Source: Aeromonas caviae (lineage in GTDB: Bacteria > Pseudomonadota > Gammaproteobacteria > Enterobacterales > Aeromonadaceae). Taken from it: a DNA stretch of 63,830 nt. Position numbers and translations under genes: made by a program. The stretch covers positions 44,879 to 108,708 of the forward strand of contig NZ_CDBK01000065.1 in assembly GCF_000819785.1 (NCBI RefSeq). Direction: 5' to 3'. Below, in pieces: positions 40,312-49,391 of this stretch (the stretch's first letter is position 1; each line of letters opens with the position of its first letter). The notes below the pieces were generated by a model that ran no database searches, had not been told where the DNA came from, and worked only from the letters and a program-made list of their open reading frames with translations.

Positions 40312-41706
40312 ATGGCAATTACTTCAGCAGGGGCGGGGTCTGGACTCGATCTTGAAAGTGTGATCTCGGCGAGTGTTGCAGCGAAAAAAGCTCAATTGCA
40401 ACAGCCGATCATTACCAAGCAAAACAGTACCCAGATCTCCTTGTCCGGTATCGGTCAGCTGAAATCCTCCATCTCTGCCTTTACCGACATTCTTGATAAA
40501 CTGAGTGCGCCAGGTGCGTTCAACAAACGTGCCATCAACATCACCCAGAGCAAAGATGACCCCATTTTGAAGGTGGAGAGCAAGTCTGGTGCTTCCAACG
40601 GTCAATACAACATCATCGTCAATAAGTTGGCGGAAACGAGCCGCCAGGAGGGGATCTTCGACAGTTCGACCACCCCTCTGGCGACTCAGGATGGGCAACT
40701 GACCTTCAAAGCGGGTGACAAGACGTTCAAGGTTGATGTGAAGGCTGGGGACACCCTGCAAGATATCCGTAAAAGCATCAACAGTAATGGCGATAACTTC
40801 GGCCTGAGTGTCAACATCGTAAACACGGCTGATGGCAAGGCCAAGCTGGTGATCGACTCCGGTATCTCGGGAGACGGCAAGGATTTGACCATCACCGGCG
40901 ATAACGCCGAGCTAGGGGTCTTCGAAGCCGGTGGCGGTGTGATGAGCCAGACCCGTGCAGCCAGCAGTGCCGAGATTAACGTGGATGGCAACGTCCTCAA
41001 GAGTGATACCAACACCTTTGATGATTCCATTCAGGATCTCAAGGTGACGGTACTTCGCGTGTCGGATAAAGACAGTGCGGGGGATCTCAAGGCAAACAAG
41101 GTCGATATCACGACCGATAAGACCTCCATTCAGGAGCTTGTCCAGCAGTTCGTGGATGGTTACAACACTCTGCAAGACAAGATGAATTCCCTGGGCAAAC
41201 GCAACACCTTCGTGGGTGGTGTGAAGCAGGACGATGGCGGTGCCCTGGCCGGTGATTCCACCACCCGAGCGATCGAGTCTTTCATGAGCAACCTGCTGGT
41301 CAGCCCTTCTCAGAACAGCGGTACTTATTCCACCGTCTTTGAGATTGGCATCAAGATGGACAACAAGGGAAAACTGTCCCTCGACAAGACGAAGTTCGGG
41401 GAAGCTGTCGACAAGAACTTCGATCAGGTGGTGGCCCTGTTTGGGGGAGAGAAGGGGCTGGCATCTACCTTGAATTCCGGCCTGAAAGAATATACCAAGA
41501 GCGGCGGCATGCTTGCGCAACGAGAAGATGTCCTGAATTCGGATTTGCGTGCGCTGACCCAAAAAACGTCGACGGCCAATGCCCAGTTGACGAAGTATGA
41601 AGCGGCATTGCGCGCCCAGTACGGCAGTCTGGATGCCTTGTTGGTCAAGATGAACAGTTCTGCTTCTGCATTGGCAACATTGCAGACGAGTTATCAGAAG
41701 TCTTGA
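40312..41706 (+). CDS. fliD: Flagellar hook-associated protein 2 / filament cap FliD
   Basis: Secreted cap protein (about 464 aa) at the tip of the filament that assists flagellin polymerisation. It begins MAITSAGAGSGLDLESVISASVAAKK, with the N-terminal 'GLD' and coiled-coil D0 region, internal domains with the typical 'TFKVDVKAGDTLQDIRKSINS', and a C-terminal coiled coil ending 'LDALLVKMNSSASALATLQTSYQKS'. The ATG at 40312 follows AGGAGG. It is known as flaH in Aeromonas. Confidence 0.95.
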   Translation: MAITSAGAGSGLDLESVISASVAAKKAQLQQPIITKQNSTQISLSGIGQLKSSISAFTDILDKLSAPGAFNKRAINITQSKDDPILKVESKSGASNGQYNIIVNKLAETSRQEGIFDSSTTPLATQDGQLTFKAGDKTFKVDVKAGDTLQDIRKSINSNGDNFGLSVNIVNTADGKAKLVIDSGISGDGKDLTITGDNAELGVFEAGGGVMSQTRAASSAEINVDGNVLKSDTNTFDDSIQDLKVTVLRVSDKDSAGDLKANKVDITTDKTSIQELVQQFVDGYNTLQDKMNSLGKRNTFVGGVKQDDGGALAGDSTTRAIESFMSNLLVSPSQNSGTYSTVFEIGIKMDNKGKLSLDKTKFGEAVDKNFDQVVALFGGEKGLASTLNSGLKEYTKSGGMLAQREDVLNSDLRALTQKTSTANAQLTKYEAALRAQYGSLDALLVKMNSSASALATLQTSYQKS

Positions 41707-41726
41707 TAGATCGAGAGTGTTGAATT

Positions 41727-42149
41727 ATGTACAAGCGCAATATCAAAGCATATACAGCGGGTAATTTGGCGGCCGATCTGGCCACTGCAGACCCTCACCG
41801 TGTCATCCAGTTGATGATGCAGGGCTGCCTGGAGCGACTGGCTCAAGCCAAGGGAGCCATTGAGCGCAATGACATGGAGGCCAAAGCCACTGCCGTCTCC
41901 AAGGCACAAGGATTGCTTCACGGGTTGCAGGATGCGCTGGACATGAGCCAGGGGCGCATGGCGGAGGATCTGTATGGGCTTTACGCCTATATGGATGAAC
42001 GGGTATGGGATGCCAGTCTGAACCGGGATACGGCGCCTCTTGATGAAGTGATGACTCTGATGCTGACCATCAAGTCAGGCTGGGATCAACTGCCTGAATC
42101 CGAAAAACACCAAGGTTATCAGATGAGACAGCAGTTGGGTGAGCTGTGA
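41727..42149 (+). CDS. fliS: Flagellin export chaperone FliS
   Basis: Cytoplasmic four-helix chaperone (140 aa) that binds the flagellin C-terminus before export. It begins MYKRNIKAYTAGNLAADLATADPHRVIQLMMQGCLERLAQAKGAIE; 'SKAQGLLHGLQDALDMSQGRMAEDLYGLYAYMDERV' is the typical FliS core. The stop overlaps the next gene's GTG start. Called flaJ in Aeromonas. Confidence 0.95.
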   Translation: MYKRNIKAYTAGNLAADLATADPHRVIQLMMQGCLERLAQAKGAIERNDMEAKATAVSKAQGLLHGLQDALDMSQGRMAEDLYGLYAYMDERVWDASLNRDTAPLDEVMTLMLTIKSGWDQLPESEKHQGYQMRQQLGEL

Positions 42150-42472
42150 GCTCCAGGCTTACCGTGCTCGAAGAGGCACTGGACGAGAATGCCCGCCTCA
42201 TGGAGATGCTGTTGCGGCAGCAGCAATATGATGATGCCTTGCAATGCATGGATGACAGGCTTGTCTTGATCGATAAGCTGGTCACGCTGGCCAGCGGCGA
42301 AGCGGCAGAGCAACAGGCGGTAGCCGCTCTGGCCGTCAGATTGTCCGTTCAGGAAGAGGCCATGAAAAACCTGGCCGCCACTCATCATCATGCCATTTTC
42401 GAACAGTTGACCCTGTTCGGAAGAGCCAGCAAGGCCGGTCAGGCCTATCGTGTGAACAGCAAGGAGTTCTGA
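42146..42472 (+). CDS. Small helical flagellar protein, FliT-like
   Basis: A 108-aa, almost wholly alpha-helical, acidic-to-neutral protein lacking signal or TM segments. The N-terminal 'LEEALDENARLMEMLLRQQQYDDALQCMDDRLVLIDKLV' resembles FliT-type chaperones and it occupies the usual fliT position after fliS. FliT binds FliD and, in enterics, FlhDC. The start is a GTG overlapping the fliS stop; its own stop overlaps the maf start (TGATG). Family assignment is by position and helix pattern. Confidence 0.7.
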   Translation: MSSRLTVLEEALDENARLMEMLLRQQQYDDALQCMDDRLVLIDKLVTLASGEAAEQQAVAALAVRLSVQEEAMKNLAATHHHAIFEQLTLFGRASKAGQAYRVNSKEF

Positions 42473-44577
42473 TGTCGCTCAATGTCGATTCCGCCCTGAT
42501 GCAAGCTGAGCAGGATGCACTGCGACTCCAGCAGCAGGCGGAACAGGAAGCCGCCATGGCAGTGGCGTTGCCGCTGAGATTTGAACAGAATATGGCGGCA
42601 TTCCGTCGATATATTCCCCATATCGCCGATACCTATGAGCGCTATCAACCCGCTCGCCCGTTCAGGTTCTTCTGCAACGAGAATGGTCAACCCAATCTTG
42701 AGTGGCTAGATGATGGAGTTGCCGTCTACGGCAACGAACCCTACCTCATCTGTGAGACCCTGGTCACCGAGTTCATGGAGAAAGGGGGCCTGTCCAAGTT
42801 CTCCTTCAGCCAGGAGGCAAATCCCCTTGGCTTTATGCATGTCGAGTATCTCAACAAGCTGAATGCTTACCTTGACGATATTTCTGAGACGGAGACCCAG
42901 CTTGAACATGTACCCAATGAGGTCCCCAGTGCCCTGGTGTTTGGCGTCGGTCTCGGGTACCACCTTGGCTATCTCTATGAAAGGTGCAAGATCGGCACTC
43001 TGTTCCTCTTCGAGCCGGATCTGGATCTCTTTTACGCCTCCTTGTACTGCTTCGACTGGGCACCTTTGCTCGATTACCTGCATCAGGAGAACCTGGGGAT
43101 GCAGATCCTGCTGGGACAGGATGAAGAGAGCATCGTCAAGGATTTCGCCTCTGCCATTCACAGCCGTGGCTCCTTCCTGATTGCCAATGCATTCATCATG
43201 TGGGGCTATCAGAATGAGAAGATCAAAAAGCTGATCGAAAAGGTGCAGCAAGAATATTTCTTGCTGGTGATGGGGTGGGGGTTCTTTGACGACAATCTGA
43301 TCGCCCTGTCTCACACCATCAACAACATCGAGCGCGGAGTCCCGTTCCTGCAAAAAGATCGACGGGTCTCGCCCCAGTATCAACGAACCCCTGTTTTCAT
43401 CGTCGCCAATGGTCCGTCTCTGGATGATGCCATTGCTGTCATAGAACAGAACAAAGACAAAGCCATCATCATTTCGTGTGGCAGCGCCATTTCTGCCTTG
43501 CACAAAGTGGGCATCAAACCGGATATTCACGTCGAGACGGAAAGAACCAAGGTCGTTTATGATTTCCTGGTGAACCTGGATGATCCTGAATATCTGCGCG
43601 ATGTGCTGTTCCTGAGTACCGATGTCATTCATCCTGACTGCGCGACGCTGTTCAATACCTCGGCACTCGCATTCAAACTCAGTGAACCTGGCGTCGTGCT
43701 TTATCGAAATTATTTCCCCGGTTTACAACCTTGTGCGGCCCTGGGAGGGGTGAACCCCTTGGTCGGCAACATCGGTGTCAGTGCTCCCATCCACCTTGGC
43801 TTCAAGCATCTTTATCTCTTCGGTCTGGACAATGGGTACAAGCACAAGGGGCATCACCATTCCCGGCTCAGCTCTTACTACAACAATGAAGAGAGTGCCG
43901 GAACCCTGGGTGAGATGATGTATGGCGACAGCCAATGGCGGCGAGAAGGGAATTTTGGCGGTATGGTCATCAGCAACGCCATGTTTGATACCTCCCGCCA
44001 TGTCATGGAGCAAGCACTGGCGGCCAATCCCGATGTACAGTGTTTCAACTGTAGCGATGGCGCCAAAATAACCCATACCAGAGCCTTGCCCAGCGTTGAA
44101 ATCAGCTTCTCCCAGCGCGTTGACAAGACGGCGTTGCTGGGAGAAATCGCATCGTTGTGCGCCCCTATTCCACTGTCCAAAGAAGACTTTTCTTCTCTGC
44201 TCGATGTCGAGTTCTTCAATATCTTTATCGACAAGATGATGGAGGAATGGCAACACCCGTTCACGTCGCGCAACGAAGTGAACCAGTTGATGTTGCGCAA
44301 CTTTGGTTACCTCGCCCAGATTGCCGCCACACGGCAGCAGCATATTACCCAGACCATGGTCGGCTCAATGAACTATGTGTTTACGCTGTTGAGCTCCATT
44401 CTCTATTCGTTCGAAGGTGAAGAGAAAACCCTGCAACTGATGAAGCCCGCCATCGCGTTGTGGCTGGAGTTTCTCGGGAAGGTGAAGGCGATGTATCCAA
44501 GAGCGCTCGACAGTGTGGACATGATAGATAACGAAGTGATGGCATTGTTCAGAAAAAAAGCGGGTAGCAAGGTGTGA
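42472..44577 (+). CDS. maf-1: Maf (motility-associated factor) flagellin glycosyltransferase
   Basis: Large cytoplasmic protein (701 aa) of the Maf/DUF115 family. The central MAF domain has 'RTPVFIVANGPSLDDAIAVIEQNKDKAIIISCGSAISALHKVGIKPDIHVE' and 'LFGLDNGYKHKGHHHSRLSSYYN', as in sialyltransferase-like Maf proteins. In Aeromonas caviae Maf1 transfers pseudaminic acid to flagellin before export. It overlaps the fliT-like gene by one base and faces the pse operon, matching the role of glycosylating the three flagellins. GC is lower than the chromosomal norm. Confidence 0.92.
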   Translation: MSLNVDSALMQAEQDALRLQQQAEQEAAMAVALPLRFEQNMAAFRRYIPHIADTYERYQPARPFRFFCNENGQPNLEWLDDGVAVYGNEPYLICETLVTEFMEKGGLSKFSFSQEANPLGFMHVEYLNKLNAYLDDISETETQLEHVPNEVPSALVFGVGLGYHLGYLYERCKIGTLFLFEPDLDLFYASLYCFDWAPLLDYLHQENLGMQILLGQDEESIVKDFASAIHSRGSFLIANAFIMWGYQNEKIKKLIEKVQQEYFLLVMGWGFFDDNLIALSHTINNIERGVPFLQKDRRVSPQYQRTPVFIVANGPSLDDAIAVIEQNKDKAIIISCGSAISALHKVGIKPDIHVETERTKVVYDFLVNLDDPEYLRDVLFLSTDVIHPDCATLFNTSALAFKLSEPGVVLYRNYFPGLQPCAALGGVNPLVGNIGVSAPIHLGFKHLYLFGLDNGYKHKGHHHSRLSSYYNNEESAGTLGEMMYGDSQWRREGNFGGMVISNAMFDTSRHVMEQALAANPDVQCFNCSDGAKITHTRALPSVEISFSQRVDKTALLGEIASLCAPIPLSKEDFSSLLDVEFFNIFIDKMMEEWQHPFTSRNEVNQLMLRNFGYLAQIAATRQQHITQTMVGSMNYVFTLLSSILYSFEGEEKTLQLMKPAIALWLEFLGKVKAMYPRALDSVDMIDNEVMALFRKKAGSKV

Positions 44578-44622
44578 ATCTTCCCCGGAAGGGGTTATAC
44601 AAGCCATGAGCCTTGCACGAAG

Positions 44623-44652
44623 AAAAATACCGACCCAGGGTCGGTATTTTTT
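44623..44652. terminator. Bidirectional terminator between maf and the pse operon
   Basis: A 12-bp perfect stem (aaaaataccgac / gtcggtattttt) with a CCAGG loop. A- and T-tracts on both sides fit termination of both convergent operons; the methyltransferase stop lies on its edge. Confidence 0.85.
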
Positions 44653-45316
44653 ATCTTTTTGGATAGGGGTTCTGCGCTGCGAGCAACCTTGCATCCTTTC
44701 GCAAGATTTGCACGGAGATTAAGGCATCCGGTTCCATTTCTGCGCTACCGTCGTGATGCTGTACATGTTCAAACAGACGGTGGTAACCCGGATGCCAACC
44801 AAACAGCTCCCCATAGTTCATCTTGTAGCTGAATAAATGGGCATGATGTTGATAGTCGTTGCGATAATGTCCTGCCGGCGGGTTGAAATCCAGTATGGTC
44901 ATCAGGCCCCGATCGGCCAGTAGCGCATCGCTGCCAGCGGCAATCTTGAACAAGTCTTGGGGATCGCACAGATAGAGGCAGAAGCCGAAGATGATGAGAT
45001 CGACAGGTTCTATATCGGGCAGACTGTCGGCCGTTCCGACTGCAAGGTGCAACCCGGGATAGCGTGTGCTCCCGTCTTCAATGGCGCTGGCCGAAGGGTC
45101 CACCCCATAGCATCGGGCACCGTAGTGCTCGGCCAGCTGCGCCAGCCGCCAGCCGTTGGCACAGCCTATCTCCAGGATCCTGGCAGGTCTGCTGCCCAGA
45201 TATTCCAGCGCCTTGAAGATGGGATCATTTGCCAGAGATTTATCGAGGATGGCGGCCTTGTTGCGCTTATACCACTCATTCCCTTCGTGGTCCATGAAGA
45301 CCTTCTTCTGATGCAT
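44651..45316 (-). CDS. SAM-dependent methyltransferase of the pse operon
   Basis: Class I methyltransferase of about 221 aa. The SAM-binding motif I is 'ARILEIGCANGWRLAQLAEHYG', followed by acidic 'YGVDPSASAIEDG' and 'VDLIIFGFCLYLCDP'. It is the last gene of the nine-gene nonulosonic acid operon. A likely role is O- or N-methylation of the flagellar sugar, but that is inference; a role in another glycan is possible. GGAAGG lies five nt before the ATG at 45316, while an ATG at 45328 overlaps the pseI stop (TAATG) and could also be used. Confidence 0.8.
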   Translation of the reverse strand: MHQKKVFMDHEGNEWYKRNKAAILDKSLANDPIFKALEYLGSRPARILEIGCANGWRLAQLAEHYGARCYGVDPSASAIEDGSTRYPGLHLAVGTADSLPDIEPVDLIIFGFCLYLCDPQDLFKIAAGSDALLADRGLMTILDFNPPAGHYRNDYQHHAHLFSYKMNYGELFGWHPGYHRLFEHVQHHDGSAEMEPDALISVQILRKDARLLAAQNPYPKR

Positions 45317-45327
45317 ATGCCCTTCCA

Positions 45328-46377
45328 TTATTTAAAAACGTCGTTGTTTACCGGCGTGTTTGCCAATATAGGTTGAGTAACAGTTTTTCCTATCACATCA
45401 GGAAGATATTTGGGCGCCAATCCAAAGCCAGGACGTACACTGCGCACCGCATCTGCCGTGATGGTTTCTCCCACCTGCAGGTCTTTGACAAAATAGAGAG
45501 AGCGCCGAAATTTTACATTTCCCACTTCGCTGGATTTTCGGCTGTAATCCACTTGACCCAGTGCAGACCATGCTGTTCTGGCACTAATACATAGTTGCTT
45601 TAATTCTGTCGGCTCCAGCGAAAAACTATCGTCAGGACCACCGCCATTGCGATCCAGAGTAAAATGTTTCTCAATGACCGATGCTCCCAAGGCAACACTG
45701 GCAATAGCTGTTGTATTGTCGAGCGTATGATCGGATAACCCAGTCACTAATCCGAAGCGCTGCTGCATATCTAGCAAGGTGCGCAAGTTGTAATCTTCAG
45801 CCGGAGCAGGATAACCACTGACACAGTGAAGTATGGCTAATTCTTTGCAGCCACCAGTTCTCGCCGCCTCAATCGCATTTTCAATTTCTTCCGCGTTTGC
45901 CATGCCCGTCGATATGATCATGGGTTTGCCTGTGCTTGCGACATAGCGGATCAATGGTAGGTCAATTGCTTCAAAAGAGGCAATCTTGTAGGCAGGCGCA
46001 TTGAGCTCTTCTAGGAGATCTACCGCGGTGGTGTCAAAAGGAGAGCTGAAAATTGTAATACCGATTTTACGGGCATGCTGAAATAAGGGAGCATGCCATT
46101 CCCAAGGTAGCTGAGCCTCTTGGTAAAGTTGATAAAGACTCTTACCGCGCCAAAGCCCTTCATGGATTTGAAATTCTGGGGAATTGCTGTTAAGAGTAAT
46201 GGTGTCTGCTGTATAAGTCTGTAATTTTATAGCGCTAGCACCAGCATGCTTAGCCTCTGTAATTAAGCGGAATGCATTATTTAGATTGCCATTATGGTTA
46301 GCAGACATTTCTGCTATCACATATGGAGGAAAATCAACACCAATGCCAACGTCATTAATAAATATTCTTGGTTTCAT
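45328..46377 (-). CDS. pseI: Pseudaminic acid synthase PseI
   Basis: NeuB-family synthase (349 aa) that condenses the 6-deoxy-diacetamido sugar with phosphoenolpyruvate. The TIM-barrel motifs are 'PPYVIAEMSANHNGNL', 'AIKLQTYTADTITL', 'FSSPFDTTAVDLLEEL', 'KPMIISTGMA' and 'GLSDHTLDNTTAIASVALGASVIEKHFTLDR'; a C-terminal SAF/antifreeze-like domain follows ('RSLYFVKDLQVGETITADAVRSVRPGFGL'). The 'LWRGKSLYQLYQEAQLPWEWH' segment is diagnostic for PseI over NeuB or LegI. DNA is AT-richer than the flanking GC-rich pse genes. Confidence 0.95.
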   Translation of the reverse strand: MKPRIFINDVGIGVDFPPYVIAEMSANHNGNLNNAFRLITEAKHAGASAIKLQTYTADTITLNSNSPEFQIHEGLWRGKSLYQLYQEAQLPWEWHAPLFQHARKIGITIFSSPFDTTAVDLLEELNAPAYKIASFEAIDLPLIRYVASTGKPMIISTGMANAEEIENAIEAARTGGCKELAILHCVSGYPAPAEDYNLRTLLDMQQRFGLVTGLSDHTLDNTTAIASVALGASVIEKHFTLDRNGGGPDDSFSLEPTELKQLCISARTAWSALGQVDYSRKSSEVGNVKFRRSLYFVKDLQVGETITADAVRSVRPGFGLAPKYLPDVIGKTVTQPILANTPVNNDVFK

Positions 46378-46380
46378 ATG

Positions 46381-46932
46381 CTATCTGCTCCTGAATGCTG
46401 TTATTCTTTCTAGTTGAGCAGTTCTATTGGATTCCCATTGGGTTTTTAAAATAGCCAGTCTATGAACGTTGATAAACTCTCCATTAGTAAAGCGCTGATC
46501 CTTAAAAACCCCCTCAGTTTCAAAGCCAAACTTGTGGTGTAAAGTAATTACAGGGCGATTAAACTCTAATACCTCACAGTATAGTTTGTGTAAGCCAAGC
46601 GTAATGAATGCTAGGTCGAGCATCAGAAACTCCATCTTAGCTCCAGATCCTCTCGGTGCTGAAGGTGATGTGTAAAATGCCCAGGCTGAATTTTTATTAC
46701 TCAAGTCTATATTGTTAAATGATGTTATGCCACATGGCTGCCCTTCGTATTCATACATATAATATCTTTGGTCTTGACGGAGTTTAGTTTTCTCCCACCA
46801 AGAATAATGCTCTTCACGCGATATAATATGCTGAGTGTACATATTACCTCTTACTTTTTGCTCGTTACGCCAAGCGAGCATTATATCAAGTTCATTTTCT
46901 CTAACATTTCGTAATACACCAAGAGAATCCAT
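46381..46932 (-). CDS. pseH: PseH, UDP-4-amino-sugar N-acetyltransferase
   Basis: GNAT-fold acetyltransferase (183 aa) of pseudaminic acid synthesis that acetylates the 4-amino group using acetyl-CoA. Features are 'MLAWRNEQKVRGNMYTQHIISREEHYSWW', 'GITSFNNIDLSNKNSAWAFYTSP', the acetyl-CoA-binding 'PRGSGAKMEFLML' and 'HKLYCEVLEFNRPVITLHHKFGF'. It is the most AT-rich gene of the region (about 40% GC by eye), suggesting recent acquisition. It is three bases upstream of pseI. Confidence 0.93.
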   Translation of the reverse strand: MDSLGVLRNVRENELDIMLAWRNEQKVRGNMYTQHIISREEHYSWWEKTKLRQDQRYYMYEYEGQPCGITSFNNIDLSNKNSAWAFYTSPSAPRGSGAKMEFLMLDLAFITLGLHKLYCEVLEFNRPVITLHHKFGFETEGVFKDQRFTNGEFINVHRLAILKTQWESNRTAQLERITAFRSR

Positions 46933-46946
46933 GGCAAAATTCCCAT

Positions 46947-48056
46947 TTAAGTAGATATTATTTTGTCTGAAACTAACCAGACTCCTAAACCATCTGTAAT
47001 ACTACTGGCACAACTTGTCATTGCAGTGCTAGTTCCTGGTGCTGTAATAAATTCATTAACCCAATGTGTAATGTTTTTTTCCATATTTCTTTCTTGCATA
47101 CACACAGCCGCTCCAGCCGACATTAAATTGTGTGCTGCTTCTTGTTGGTTGTCTGCAATTATCATCATCAATGTAGGTAAACCGAGACAGCATCGTTCCC
47201 AAGATGTACTACCCGCAGCACCGATCGCCAAGTCACTACTCGCCATAAGTTGCGCCATATTGTTAGCATTAACCAGTACTTCGGTTGGCCAGTGTAGAGT
47301 TGCAGCGAGATCTTCAATCTGTGTTAGCCATGGGGCCTTTGGTCCCATTACTACAAGGATCCGACAATCGTCAGGCAAGGGGGCACAGCGTAATGCATTC
47401 AACACTTGGCTAGTTACATTAAGCTTGTCGACACCCCCCATAGTGATCAGAACCTGTTTTAACACCGGACGCTGGCGCCGCTTTAGAGAGTATTCTCGTA
47501 ATTCAGCAAATTCTGGGCGAAGCAATGCATAGCGTGGGCCGATCAGGAGTTGGCAACCGGGTGGGACATGCTTTCGGTAGTCATCGAGCTGGCGGCCCAG
47601 ATTCTGGTCGAGCAGCAGATCGCAATCGTGAGGACGATCCGCAAGGTCATCGATCACCATGATTCGACCGACATAATTACGGAGCCTGCTTTCCCAGTGG
47701 GCGTCGAGAGCGTAGTGGTCGACAATCAACCATGCTGGACACAGCTCGGCCAGAATTACATGGGTTTGTGCAGCATCCAGCATCCTGCTGCATCCAAGCC
47801 AGCTCGCATGTGCAGGTGAGGATATGTCCGCAGAGCCTTGTTCTGGCTCGGCGACTGTGTCAAGCAGATGGCAGTGGTGCCCACGGGTACGGATAAGCTC
47901 AGCCAGGTGTCCTGGATGCGCACGGCAGATAAACCAGCACTCAGCCCCTTTCTCACTCAATGCATCGGCTAGGGTCAGACAGCGCATTACATGGCCTGAA
48001 CCGATCTCCAGCGATGCATCGGTACGAAAAACAATCCGCTGGCCGTCTAGCCTCAT
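46947..48056 (-). CDS. pseG: PseG, UDP-sugar hydrolase of pseudaminic acid synthesis
   Basis: GT-B-fold hydrolase (about 369 aa) that removes UDP from the diacetamido sugar. The N-terminus 'IVFRTDASLEIGSGHVMRCLTLADAL' has the GxGH catalytic His region. Later motifs are 'LIVDHYALDAHWESRLR', 'MVIDDLADRPHDCDLLLDQNLG' and 'VLITMGGVDKLNVTSQVL'. I chose the ATG at 48056; earlier in-frame starts at 48089 and GTG 48101 would add a short polar tail. Base composition shifts within the gene from GC-rich (5' half) to AT-rich (3' half). Confidence 0.92.
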   Translation of the reverse strand: MRLDGQRIVFRTDASLEIGSGHVMRCLTLADALSEKGAECWFICRAHPGHLAELIRTRGHHCHLLDTVAEPEQGSADISSPAHASWLGCSRMLDAAQTHVILAELCPAWLIVDHYALDAHWESRLRNYVGRIMVIDDLADRPHDCDLLLDQNLGRQLDDYRKHVPPGCQLLIGPRYALLRPEFAELREYSLKRRQRPVLKQVLITMGGVDKLNVTSQVLNALRCAPLPDDCRILVVMGPKAPWLTQIEDLAATLHWPTEVLVNANNMAQLMASSDLAIGAAGSTSWERCCLGLPTLMMIIADNQQEAAHNLMSAGAAVCMQERNMEKNITHWVNEFITAPGTSTAMTSCASSITDGLGVWLVSDKIIST

Positions 48057-48101
48057 GCTATCCGATGCTGTGCGTTGAGTCTGCGGCATATCTGGTTGCA
48101 C

Positions 48102-49391
48102 TCAGCGCACCTTGAATACCGGCTGGATAGGCTCGCCATCCAGGGCCTGATGGATGGCCTTGCTCGCGTCCAGACGGATAAGCTCCGGCAGGACTTCGGC
48201 ATAGACGGCCAGCAGGGTTCGAATGTCCTCTTCACTATGGGCAAGGTTCAGGTTGTGGCTGCCAAGGCTAAGTATGCCACGCTTGCACAGCTCCTGCATT
48301 AAATAGCTCTTTAACTGCCAGCTTGTGTGGTTGGTTGAATCACCTGTCAGTAAGAAACACCAACTGGGGTGGCCGGCGCTTTGCAGCCAGCCTGGGGCAT
48401 CCAGCTTTTGCAACAGGGCGTTGAGCCCATCGAGCAGTTGCTGGCCCCGCTCGGCCAGGCGAGTGGGCACGTCGAGCCGACGCATCTTGCCGATCACGGC
48501 GTTGGCCGCCGCCAGGGCGATGGCATCGCCGCCGAAGGTGCCGGAGAAGAAGATGTCCTCCATGCGGCGCATGTACTGGCGGCGGCCCACTACGGCGGAG
48601 ATGGGGAAGCCGTTGGCCATCCCCTTGCCGAAGGCGGCCAGATCCGGGGTCACCCCGAACAGGGTCTGGGCGCCTCCTAAATGATTTCTAAAACCTGTGA
48701 TGGTCTCATCGAAGATGAGCAGGGCGCCGTGCTCGTCGCACAGCTGTCGCAGACCGGGCAGAAAGTCCGGGGCGGGCCAGGCGACGTTCATGGGCTCCAG
48801 GATCACGGCGGCAAACTCGCCGGGATGGGCTTCCAGCTGGGCCTTGAGGGAGGCCAGATCGTTGTAGTCGAAGCGATGGGTCAGCTCGCGTACGCACTCG
48901 GGCACCCCCAGGTGGCGGGTGGTGGAGCCTATGTACCAGTCCTGCCAGCCGTGGTAGCCGCAGACCGCGACCCGCTCTTGCCCTGTGACGGCGCGAGAGA
49001 GGCGGATGCAGGCGGAGGTGGCATCGGTGCCGTTCTTGCCAAAGCGCACCATCTCGGCGCAGGGAATCAGCTCGATCAGCTGTTCCGCCACCTCGGTTTC
49101 CAGCCGATGGGGAAGGGAGAAGATGGAGCCCAGGTTGAGCTGCTCCAGCACGGCCTGGTTCACCTCCGGATCGCAGTAACCCAGGCTGATGGCCAGCAGG
49201 CCGCTGGCAAAGTCGAGATACTCGTTGCCATCCACGTCCCACACTCTGGCACCCTGGCCGCGCTCGATAAAGAGCGGGGCGGCGCCGTAGGGGAAGCAGA
49301 GGCGGCTCTTGGAGAAGGTCTGGGACCCTAAGGGAATGCTCTGCTCGGCCCGGGCTGAGAGGGTCAGTGAATGCTGATACCGTGAGGTCAT
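48102..49391 (-). CDS. Class-III (GSAM-like) PLP aminotransferase of the pse operon
   Basis: PLP enzyme (429 aa) resembling glutamate-1-semialdehyde 2,1-aminomutase. It has 'VWDVDGNEYLDFASGLLAISLGY', 'VRFGKNGTDATSACIRLSRAVTG', 'VCGYHGWQDWY', 'LLIFDETITGFR' (the PLP Asp) and 'LAAFGKGMANGFPISAVVG' (the PLP Lys). It is not one of the six canonical pseudaminic acid enzymes, yet it overlaps the cytidylyltransferase gene by four bases (ATGA), so it is co-translated with them. It may aminate a ketone made by the adjacent aldo/keto reductase-family enzyme, producing a derivative sugar. That is inference. Confidence 0.88.
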   Translation of the reverse strand: MTSRYQHSLTLSARAEQSIPLGSQTFSKSRLCFPYGAAPLFIERGQGARVWDVDGNEYLDFASGLLAISLGYCDPEVNQAVLEQLNLGSIFSLPHRLETEVAEQLIELIPCAEMVRFGKNGTDATSACIRLSRAVTGQERVAVCGYHGWQDWYIGSTTRHLGVPECVRELTHRFDYNDLASLKAQLEAHPGEFAAVILEPMNVAWPAPDFLPGLRQLCDEHGALLIFDETITGFRNHLGGAQTLFGVTPDLAAFGKGMANGFPISAVVGRRQYMRRMEDIFFSGTFGGDAIALAAANAVIGKMRRLDVPTRLAERGQQLLDGLNALLQKLDAPGWLQSAGHPSWCFLLTGDSTNHTSWQLKSYLMQELCKRGILSLGSHNLNLAHSEEDIRTLLAVYAEVLPELIRLDASKAIHQALDGEPIQPVFKVR

